DNA of 64,000 nt from Fibrobacterota bacterium (GTDB taxonomy: Bacteria; Fibrobacterota; Fibrobacteria; UBA11236). A program made the translations under genes and the position numbers. This document shows, one piece after another, positions 58,013 to 64,000 of this stretch. The stretch is taken from positions 1-64,000 of the forward strand of contig JAEKLQ010000044.1 in NCBI GenBank assembly GCA_019509785.1, written 5' to 3'. The notes under the pieces are model-generated. The model saw nothing but the letters and a program-made list of their open reading frames with translations, did not search any database and had not been told where the DNA came from. Position 1 is the stretch's first letter, and each line of letters starts with the position of its first letter.

Positions 58013-58303
58013 ATGGAAGTCAGTCGCGAACAAGTCCTCAAGATGGCCAAGCTGGCCCGCCTCGAGCTCTCCGATGCCGACGTGGAGAAAATGACGGGCT
58101 CGCTGGACAAGCTGGTCGGTTATATGGCCATGCTCAAGGAAATCGATCTCAAGGACGTGGAGCCGATGCTCGCCGTCGATACCTCTACCCGTCCGCTCCG
58201 CCCCGACGAACCCCATGTCAGTCTGCCCAAGGAAAAGACCTTCGCCAACGCGCCGTCGGTCAACATGGACCATTTCTCGATCCCGAAGGTGATCGGCGGC
58301 TGA
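58013..58303 (+). CDS. gatC: Aspartyl/glutamyl-tRNA amidotransferase subunit C
   Basis: GatC is the small subunit that stabilises the GatA-GatB amidotransferase, which converts Glu-tRNA(Gln) and Asp-tRNA(Asn) to the amide forms. The 96-residue sequence matches the family: SREQVLKMAKLARLELSD at the N-terminus and VEPMLAVDTSTRPLRPDE, then an FANAPSVNMDHFSIPKVI end. The ATG at 58013 has GGAG five to eight bases upstream; the frame's earlier ATG overlaps the zinc protein. gatA and gatB are not in the window. kdsB starts one base after its stop. Confidence 0.93.
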   Translation: MEVSREQVLKMAKLARLELSDADVEKMTGSLDKLVGYMAMLKEIDLKDVEPMLAVDTSTRPLRPDEPHVSLPKEKTFANAPSVNMDHFSIPKVIGG

Positions 58304-58304
58304 G

Positions 58305-59054
58305 TTGGCCCCGGTCAGCTGCGTCGTTCCCGCCCGGCTGGCCTCCAGCCGCTTCCCGGGCAAGATGCTGCATCCCCTGCTTGGGACCCCCATCGTCGTA
58401 CATACCCTGCGCCGCGCGCGCGAGGCCGGCTGTTTCGACGAAATCATCTGCTTAACGGATGCGGACGAAATCCAGGCCGCCGTCGAAGCCGCCGGCTTCC
58501 GCGCCTTGCTTTCCGGCCCCGCGGCCAACGGGACCGATCGCATCGGCAGGCACCTCCATCTGCTCCGCAACGATTTGATCGTCAACCTGCAAGGGGATGA
58601 GCCCGCCTTCGCCCCCGCGGCCCTGCGTCTCTTGGCCGGCGCGCTAGCGCATGAGCCCCGCGAGGTCCATATCCTGGTCGAGGACCGGCCCGCCGATCCC
58701 GCCGATCTCGCCAACCCCAATCGCTGCAAGGCCGGCCTGGACGCGACCGGGCACGTATCGGATTTCTACCGCTCGACGCCGCGCGTACCCGTGGCCGATT
58801 CGCGCTTGCAATTCGGCGCGTACGCCTATTCAAAAAGTTTCCTCTGCCAATATGCCGAATTGGCCCCATCCGGCCCGGAAGTCTCGATAAGCCATGAGAT
58901 GCTGCGCGATCTCGCATTGGCCCCCATCCGGGCCCACGCATGCTCCTGGCCCAGCCAAGCCGTGGATGTCCCTAGGGATGCGGAACTCGCCCTGGCGCTG
59001 CTCGAGCGGGACTTCTCCGCCGATGCCACGTCCTTCGCTCCTGGATCCCGATAA
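58305..59054 (+). CDS. kdsB: CMP-KDO synthetase (3-deoxy-manno-octulosonate cytidylyltransferase)
   Basis: KdsB activates KDO with CTP for lipid A/LPS core synthesis. The 249-residue protein has the nucleotide-binding opening VVPARLASSRFPGKML, then LTDADEIQAAVEAAGF, NGTDRIG and the VNLQGDEP metal motif, all diagnostic. It begins at a TTG (58305) one base after gatC; the frame has no better start, so coupling with gatC is likely. The C-terminal region is slightly divergent (HACSWPSQAVDVPRDAEL). Relatives (CMP-sialate synthetase) lack this N-terminal pattern. With lptD it indicates LPS. It stands before pyrG, whose product supplies CTP. Confidence 0.9.
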   Translation: MAPVSCVVPARLASSRFPGKMLHPLLGTPIVVHTLRRAREAGCFDEIICLTDADEIQAAVEAAGFRALLSGPAANGTDRIGRHLHLLRNDLIVNLQGDEPAFAPAALRLLAGALAHEPREVHILVEDRPADPADLANPNRCKAGLDATGHVSDFYRSTPRVPVADSRLQFGAYAYSKSFLCQYAELAPSGPEVSISHEMLRDLALAPIRAHACSWPSQAVDVPRDAELALALLERDFSADATSFAPGSR

Positions 59055-59359
59055 TTCTCGCGGGTCATTTTGGCGTTGCGCTCACTACGGTGCCATGGTT
59101 TATTTTCGGTAAGCAATTACGTATCTTTCCCGGCTTGGAGGCGCCGTGTATTTTCGGACCGGTTTTTTCGGCATTCCGCCCTTCATCGGATGGGGGAGGA
59201 GCCGACCCCGGAACCGGCAAGCGGATGATTCTCCCCGAGATAGAAAAGGGCCGCGAGCCCTACTCCCGTTTAGCCCCGCAGACAGCGCGAACTCCGGCTT
59301 AAGCCAAGCCATTAGAGTTATAATTGTGGAATCCCAGTCCGTCCAGGAAGGTGTGAACC
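59055..59359 (+). promoter_or_regulatory. pyrG upstream region with -10 element
   Basis: A 305-bp stretch without a credible gene. A perfect TATAAT lies at 59319-59324, 35 bases before the GTG of pyrG, with no clear -35. TTTTCGG occurs three times (near 59103, 59151 and 59166), the last two flanking ACCGG, perhaps a weak terminator for kdsB. AGGAAGG (59345-59351) is the pyrG ribosome site. I see no known CTP-sensing attenuator. Confidence 0.45.
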
Positions 59360-60997
59360 GTGTCCAAGCCCCGTAAAGCCACTTGCAAATATATCGTCGT
59401 GACCGGGGGCGTGCTTTCGGGCCTGGGCAAGGGCATCGCCGCGGCTTCCATCGGCAATCTGCTGTCGGGCCGCCTCAAGGTCATCCCCGTCAAGTGCGAC
59501 GGGTACCTCAATACCGATCCGGGCACCATGAATCCCATCGAGCACGGCGAAGTGTTCGTGCAGGACGATGGCGGCGAAGTGGACATGGACTTCGGCCATT
59601 ACGAACGCTTCATGGGCATCGAGACCAAGTTCTATTGGAACCTCACCATGGGGAAGGTGTTCAAGAACATCCTGGATAAGGAGCGGCGCGGCGATTACCT
59701 GGGCAAGACCGTCCAGTTCATCCCCCACGTCACCGATTCCATCAAGAACTGGTACCATGACATCGCGGCCAAGGAAAACGCCGACGTGCTGCTCATCGAG
59801 GTCGGGGGCACGGTGGGCGATTTGGAAAACCAGTTCTACCTGGAGGCCATCCGCCAGCTGAAGCGGGACGTGGGCTCGGACAACCTCATCTATATCCATC
59901 TCACCTACGTGCCCGTGCCCGAAGGCGTGCATGAGCAGAAGTCCAAGCCCACCCAGATGTCGGTGCGCCTGCTCAACGAAAAAGGCATCGAGCCCGATAT
60001 CATCATCGGGCGCTGCTCGGAGTTGCTCAAGCCCTCCATCAAAGAGAAGATCGCCTCGTACTGCAACATCCCGGCTACCGCCGTCATCTCTGGCCCGGAC
60101 GTCCGTTCGGTCTACGAGATCCCGCTCATCTACGAGAAGGAAGGCTTGCCCGAGCTTTTGCATAGCTATCTCGGCATCTATTCGCCGCCCGACCTGCGCC
60201 AATGGGAGAACTGGGTCACCAACATCAAGAACAACCAGGAGCATCCCCGCAAGGTGGTCACCATCGCCCTCTGCGGCAAGTACACCACCCTGGAGGATTC
60301 CTACGCTTCGGTGGTGGAGGCCCTCACCCATTGCGGCGCCCATCTCAACGTGCGCGTCGATATCAAGTGGGTGGACACCGCCAAGCTGGAAGCCCCCGGG
60401 GCGGTCGAAGCCATCCTGGAGGGCGTTAACGGCGTCATCGTGCCCGGCGGGTTCGGCCATCGCGGCATCGAAGGCAAGATCAAGGTCATCAAGTACGTGC
60501 GCGAGAAGAACATCCCTTACCTGGGCATTTGTTACGGGATGCAACTCGCCGTGGTCGAATTCGCCCGCAACGTGGCCGGCCTCAAGGACGCCAACACCAC
60601 CGAAGTGCGCGAAGAAGGCATCGTGGTGCCGCATCCCGTCATCGACATCCTTCCCGGCCAGGTGAACGTGACCGCCAAGGGCGGCACCATGCGCCTCGGC
60701 GGGCACGACGTGGAGATAAAACCCGGCACGCGCGCCTTTTCCATCTTCGGCAACCAGGGATTGGTGCGCCAGCGCTTCCGCCACCGCTACGAGGTGAACC
60801 CGGAGTACATCTCCCGCCTCGAAGAGAAGGGGCTGGTCTTTTCCGGCAAGCACCCCACCGAAAACATCATGCAGGTGATGGAACTGCCGGGCCACAAGTA
60901 TTTCATGGGCTGCCAGTTCCATCCCGAACTTACCAGCAACCTCCGCAGCCCCAGCCCGCTCTTCTACCACCTGGTCAAGGCCGCGATCCCGGAATAG
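59360..60997 (+). CDS. pyrG: CTP synthase
   Basis: PyrG makes CTP from UTP, ATP and glutamine. The 545-residue protein has the N-terminal synthetase domain (VTGGVLSGLGKGIAAASIGN with P-loop Lys, CDGYLNTDPGTMNP, EVGGTVGDLE) and the C-terminal class I glutamine amidotransferase, with nucleophile Cys391 in LGICYGMQLA and the QFHPELTS His-Glu pair. Length and motifs are normal. It starts at GTG 59360 with AGGAAG nine bases upstream. It precedes a response regulator gene by 23 bp. Confidence 0.97.
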   Translation: MSKPRKATCKYIVVTGGVLSGLGKGIAAASIGNLLSGRLKVIPVKCDGYLNTDPGTMNPIEHGEVFVQDDGGEVDMDFGHYERFMGIETKFYWNLTMGKVFKNILDKERRGDYLGKTVQFIPHVTDSIKNWYHDIAAKENADVLLIEVGGTVGDLENQFYLEAIRQLKRDVGSDNLIYIHLTYVPVPEGVHEQKSKPTQMSVRLLNEKGIEPDIIIGRCSELLKPSIKEKIASYCNIPATAVISGPDVRSVYEIPLIYEKEGLPELLHSYLGIYSPPDLRQWENWVTNIKNNQEHPRKVVTIALCGKYTTLEDSYASVVEALTHCGAHLNVRVDIKWVDTAKLEAPGAVEAILEGVNGVIVPGGFGHRGIEGKIKVIKYVREKNIPYLGICYGMQLAVVEFARNVAGLKDANTTEVREEGIVVPHPVIDILPGQVNVTAKGGTMRLGGHDVEIKPGTRAFSIFGNQGLVRQRFRHRYEVNPEYISRLEEKGLVFSGKHPTENIMQVMELPGHKYFMGCQFHPELTSNLRSPSPLFYHLVKAAIPE

Positions 60998-61020
60998 TTC
61001 CGGAGCCGCTCGGAAAGATC

Positions 61021-62412
61021 ATGGCCCGTCTAATCATCATCGATGATGAAAGCCATATCGCCGACATCCTCACGCGCTTCTTCAAGGAGAAGGGCCACGA
61101 CGCCGTCGGGGTGACGCAAGCCGAGCAAGCCCTGGCCCTTTTGGAAGCCGGCCCTTTCGATCTGGTCATCACCGATATCGCCATGCATGGGCTGTCGGGC
61201 CTGGATCTGCTGGACAAGATGAAGCGGCAAGGCATCGACGTGCCCGTCATCGTCACCACCGGCAATCCTTCCCACACCTCCGCGGTACAGGCCCTTCGCG
61301 GCGGCGCCTTCGATTACGTGGTCAAGCCTTTCCACCTGGAAGAGATCGCCGAGCGCGCGGAGAAGGCCCTTTCCGCCAAGCGCGTCAAGGACGAGCATCT
61401 TCTCTACTCCAAGCTGGTTTCCCTGCACTCCATTTCGCGGGTGACGGCCGATGCCGCTTCCATGGACGAGCTCTCCTCCAAGGTCATCAAGCTGGGCACG
61501 CGCTTGACGGGATCGGACGGCGGCTGGTACTGGGTTTCCTCGCCGGACTCGGACACCGCCTTGAGCGGGGCCAAGGTGATCTATCCCGACGCGGATAACC
61601 TGAACCAGCACGCTTTCCTGCTGCGGATCGCGCGCGCGACCGCGGAAAAGGTGGACGTCGAAGTCACGGATGCGCCGGCGTACGGGGAATGCCGCGCGGC
61701 CTGGTTCCTGTCGCTCCCGGTAGAGGTATCTTCCGCGTTACATGGGGTCCTCATCTTCCGGCGGGAAAAGCCCTCCCCCAAATATGACGCGGTGGACTTG
61801 GAGGTTTTCAACCAATTGGCGGCCACCTTCGCCTTGGGGATCAGGGCCCTCCCGGGTAAGCCCTTGGAAGCCTGGGCCCGCCTGGTGGGCCAAATGGTCG
61901 ATGAGCATTGCCCCGGCTACGAAAGCAAAGGCGAGCGGGTGGAGGCCTTGGGCCGGATCCTGATGAAGGAAATGAATTGGCCCGACGGGGTCACCGAGGC
62001 CTGGCCGCTGGTTTGCCGCATCTACGACATCGCCAAGGTGCGCCTGCCCCAACGCCTTTTGGAAAACAAGGAGGTGCTGGCCGACGAGGATCTGGAGTTC
62101 GTGCACGCGCAGGCGGCTTGGGCCTGCGAACGGATCGCCTCGATTCCCGGCCTGGAGACCACCGCGAGGGTTCTGGAGGACTTCCAGGAGAACTACGACG
62201 GATGCGGCCGTCCGCGCGGGATCAAGGGAAGGGCGATCTCGCCCTTGGCCAGGCTGCTTGCGGTGGCGGACGCCTTCATATCCATGCGGAGCGCGCGGCC
62301 CTATCGGGAAGCCCTCAGCGAAGCGGATGCGATCGAGGTGGTGCGGCAGGGGAGCGGGAAGCGCTTCGATCCGGAAATCGTGCTGGCGCTGAGTAAGGCG
62401 CGGGGGATTTAA
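61021..62412 (+). CDS. REC-GAF-like regulator with degenerate HD-GYP domain
   Basis: The 463-residue protein begins with a receiver domain (acidic pair Asp8/Asp9, phosphoacceptor Asp52 in VITDIAMHG, a Thr pair and Lys in VVKPF). A GAF-like domain (about 125-285) and an HD-GYP-type domain (about 290-463) follow. In the last, the HD pair is Tyr335-Asp336 (YDIAK instead of HDxGK), the HHE triple is Phe-Gln-Glu (388-390) and GYP is GRP (396-398), so c-di-GMP hydrolysis is unlikely. LLAVADAFISMRSARPYREAL is otherwise well kept. It may still bind c-di-GMP or protein partners. The ATG has GGAAAG upstream and lies 23 bp after pyrG; no sensor kinase is adjacent. Confidence 0.85.
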   Translation: MARLIIIDDESHIADILTRFFKEKGHDAVGVTQAEQALALLEAGPFDLVITDIAMHGLSGLDLLDKMKRQGIDVPVIVTTGNPSHTSAVQALRGGAFDYVVKPFHLEEIAERAEKALSAKRVKDEHLLYSKLVSLHSISRVTADAASMDELSSKVIKLGTRLTGSDGGWYWVSSPDSDTALSGAKVIYPDADNLNQHAFLLRIARATAEKVDVEVTDAPAYGECRAAWFLSLPVEVSSALHGVLIFRREKPSPKYDAVDLEVFNQLAATFALGIRALPGKPLEAWARLVGQMVDEHCPGYESKGERVEALGRILMKEMNWPDGVTEAWPLVCRIYDIAKVRLPQRLLENKEVLADEDLEFVHAQAAWACERIASIPGLETTARVLEDFQENYDGCGRPRGIKGRAISPLARLLAVADAFISMRSARPYREALSEADAIEVVRQGSGKRFDPEIVLALSKARGI

Positions 62413-62416
62413 GTTA

Positions 62417-62455
62417 GACCCGTCTCTTCCGGGTCCCGACCAACCACTCCGGGAC
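62417..62455. terminator. Overlapping hairpins between convergent genes
   Basis: GACCCG (62417-62422) with CGGGTC (62430-62435), and alternatively GTCCCG (62433-62438) with CGGGAC (62450-62455). The two are mutually exclusive and stand between the stops of the regulator and the DinB-like gene. No T-run. Confidence 0.4.
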
Positions 62456-62474
62456 AAGGCTCCCGCAATCTTCC

Positions 62475-63002
62475 CTACGGCTTCGTATAAGTCCCTTGGG
62501 TATATTCCCCCGACTTCCCTTTCGGAACCGATAGGGACTTCCAATCCTCTCCCCGGAACTGCTTCGCCAGGATCACGATCTGCCCCACGTGGTAGGCGTA
62601 GTGGGAAACCTGCCGATGGATCGCTTGAACCAATGAAAGTGGTTCTTTCCTGATCACCACCGGCTTCCCGAAATCCGCTTCGGTCAGTCCCCCGAGCGCG
62701 GCCTCCAAGTAACCCCATCCCCGCCCATAAAGCTCCAGGATCCTTTGCTTGGAGAGCCGGGCTTCCTCGAATTCGCCGTCCCGGTTCCGATCGGGTTTTT
62801 CCCCGTCTTCCGTAAAAAGGTTCGTCCATCGCGATTTCATGTTCCCATGCAAATGCTTGACGATGATGGCGATGGAGTTCGCCCCGCGGACGTCGGTATT
62901 CAATTCCTGCTCCGATAGGGCTTCGAGGGACTTGAGCCCGAGGGATTTGTAACGGGTGAATTCCGACTTCGCGCTTTCCAGGAAATCGAGATGAATGCCC
63001 AT
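62475..63002 (-). CDS. DinB-superfamily protein (DUF1572-like)
   Basis: A 175-residue four-helix protein of the DinB/YfiT superfamily. Three His that could bind a metal are visible: one in IIVKHLHGNMKSRW and two in VSHYAYHVGQI, the usual HxxxH pattern of the third helix. The N-terminal FTRYKSLGLKSLEALSEQEL segment also fits. Such proteins act as thiol- or bacillithiol-dependent transferases or detoxification enzymes in a few studied cases; the substrate here is unknown. It is the last gene before the partial surface protein, five bases from it on the same strand. Confidence 0.85.
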   Translation of the reverse strand: MGIHLDFLESAKSEFTRYKSLGLKSLEALSEQELNTDVRGANSIAIIVKHLHGNMKSRWTNLFTEDGEKPDRNRDGEFEEARLSKQRILELYGRGWGYLEAALGGLTEADFGKPVVIRKEPLSLVQAIHRQVSHYAYHVGQIVILAKQFRGEDWKSLSVPKGKSGEYTQGTYTKP

Positions 63003-63007
63003 GCGCC

Positions 63008-64000
63008 CTACGGAGCCTGCCAGCCGAGCCGACGCATCACGCCGGTGCGGGTATACTGCACCTCTTGCTTGCCGCTATCGAAGGTGAAGAGGACCTTCCA
63101 GATATAAACTCCCTGGCCGGCCTTCCGGCCATGGTCGTCCTTCAGATCCCAGACCAGATAGCTGACTTCGCCTTTGGGCGCGATACGGTAGCGGTTGTTC
63201 AATTCCCCGTTGTACCCGAAGGGCTGCTTGAACCTTTTCAGGAAGGTGCCCCGGTTATCGTAGATGGTGATGTCAGCGATGTACTTGCCCGTCGAAACGA
63301 CTTGTATCGTCGAGATTCCCGGAGGCATGGTGGTCACGCCGGTCCCCTCCACGCCAACCGAAGGGGAGGTCACGGCCGGGATGGCCGGATTGAACGGACG
63401 GCCCTCCACGAATCCGACCGGAGGGATCCAGGAAACCGTGTATTTGCCGGTGGCGGAATCCAGAACGGAATAACTGGTGGTGGTACTCCCCGTGCGGGGA
63501 TCCTGATTGGTGACCATGAATCCGGGATTGGCCGCGTCGAGGCCGACCACCGGGGGATACCCGCGGAACAGATCGATTTTCCGCGGGGGCGGGGTCCCGT
63601 CCAAGGGGACGCCATGTACGGGAGGCGGATTGAAATTCATGTCGGTGTAGGTCCCGTCCACGTTCAGGTAGACGCAGTCGCCTTTCGTGGGCGAACCTTT
63701 CGGGTTCGCGGCATCGGCCAGTACGGTAAGCTTGGTGTTGGAACCGTCGATAGTAGGGCTCTGCGTAACCACCACCGTCTGCGCGTTCACGAAATCCTCG
63801 CACTTGCCGTTCACGGATTTCGACCACAACAGGACCGTGGTCCATTGCCCTTTGGTACGGATGGGTTCGGAGGCGATAACCGTGATGGTGTCGATGTTCG
63901 CCTCTAAGCCCGGCTGGAGCTTGGAAGCATCGAAGGGCTTTATCGTGCCGCTGAGGAGGATCGGCCCGATGGAATCGTCGATGGCATGGCTTTGCCCGCC
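63008..64000 (-). CDS. Surface protein with FlgD-like C-terminus, N-terminus outside window
   Basis: The minus-strand frame is open to the window's last base, so the gene begins to the right; the TTG near 63829 is internal. The visible part has beta-rich repeats of possible Ig-like type (IDTITVIASEPIRTKG, QTVVVTQSPTIDG) with a few Cys. The C-terminal FlgD-type sandwich (YLVWDLKDDHGRKAGQGVYI) matches tails common on exported FCB-group proteins and related to type IX secretion signals. A surface or secreted role is inferred. Its stop is five bases before the DinB-like gene's start. Confidence 0.75.
   Translation of the reverse strand, partial: GGQSHAIDDSIGPILLSGTIKPFDASKLQPGLEANIDTITVIASEPIRTKGQWTTVLLWSKSVNGKCEDFVNAQTVVVTQSPTIDGSNTKLTVLADAANPKGSPTKGDCVYLNVDGTYTDMNFNPPPVHGVPLDGTPPPRKIDLFRGYPPVVGLDAANPGFMVTNQDPRTGSTTTSYSVLDSATGKYTVSWIPPVGFVEGRPFNPAIPAVTSPSVGVEGTGVTTMPPGISTIQVVSTGKYIADITIYDNRGTFLKRFKQPFGYNGELNNRYRIAPKGEVSYLVWDLKDDHGRKAGQGVYIWKVLFTFDSGKQEVQYTRTGVMRRLGWQAP

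Noticed and set aside
1-64000. CRISPR array, insertion sequence, prophage, rRNA or tRNA genes
   Set aside because: No regular spaced repeats, transposase, phage structural genes or rRNA/tRNA signatures were seen by eye. A tRNA search program was not available, so a missed tRNA cannot be ruled out.

Overview
This is a GC-rich chromosomal window from a diderm (LPS-bearing) bacterium. LptD and KdsB imply an LPS outer membrane. The PilMNOPQ/PilB type IV pilus machinery, GatC-dependent tRNA amidation, and many secreted modular proteins fit an FCB-group bacterium. These proteins carry LamG, dockerin, PEGA, FG-GAP, subtilase and C25-like domains, and some have FlgD/type-IX-like beta-sandwich tails. 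Fibrobacterota is my best guess, an inference from gene content only. I see no rRNA, tRNA, CRISPR array, insertion sequence or prophage.

Layout. 1-2.6 kb: the 3' end of a large surface protein, translationally coupled to a subtilisin-like protease. 2.7-7.9 kb (minus): hisB, a small membrane protein, a RodZ-like protein, maf and lptD. 8-13 kb: a large unknown secreted protein, a beta-propeller protein, and an HDOD-FliN pair. 13.2-21.2 kb: a membrane PilZ protein, then a clear promoter and the pilM-N-O-P-Q operon, ended by a UUCG-loop terminator. Its PilP is an unusual AMIN-SH3-PilP fusion and its PilQ lacks the AMIN region. 21.2-27.2 kb: an ABC ATPase, a PEGA protein, a small repeat-bearing membrane protein, thiL, pilB with two c-di-GMP-type MshEN domains, and a GT-C-like membrane protein. 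27.2-34.3 kb (minus): a bacterioferritin pair, a run of guaD, methyltransferase and Nudix genes, two tandem paralogous secreted proteins, and a stand-alone recombinase-type SAM-like domain protein. 34.4-37.2 kb: a LamG-LamG-cohesin-dockerin protein.

37.2-37.7 kb has no credible CDS. It contains a nested set of perfect inverted repeats (9, 12 and 15 bp arms plus an outer imperfect arm) that would fold into one hairpin of about 250 nt. A minus-strand terminator-like hairpin follows, so a structured non-coding RNA is the leading candidate for something undescribed here.

37.7-54.2 kb: pcrA/uvrD helicase, then a tightly spaced three-gene envelope cassette. It comprises a giant secreted beta-repeat protein (1871 aa), a thioester alpha-2-macroglobulin (about 1949 aa) and penicillin-binding protein 1C. 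54.3-64 kb: a gingipain-fold (C25) protein lacking the catalytic His and Cys, an FG-GAP protein, a small zinc-binding protein, gatC, kdsB, pyrG, a REC-GAF-degenerate HD-GYP regulator, a DinB-like protein, and a surface protein running off the right edge.

Themes. One is c-di-GMP-linked control of surface motility (PilZ, MshEN-PilB, HDOD/FliN, degenerate HD-GYP). Another is envelope building and repair (LptD, KdsB, RodZ, PBP1C with alpha-2-macroglobulin). The third is a large repertoire of secreted adhesin-like or enzyme-like proteins.
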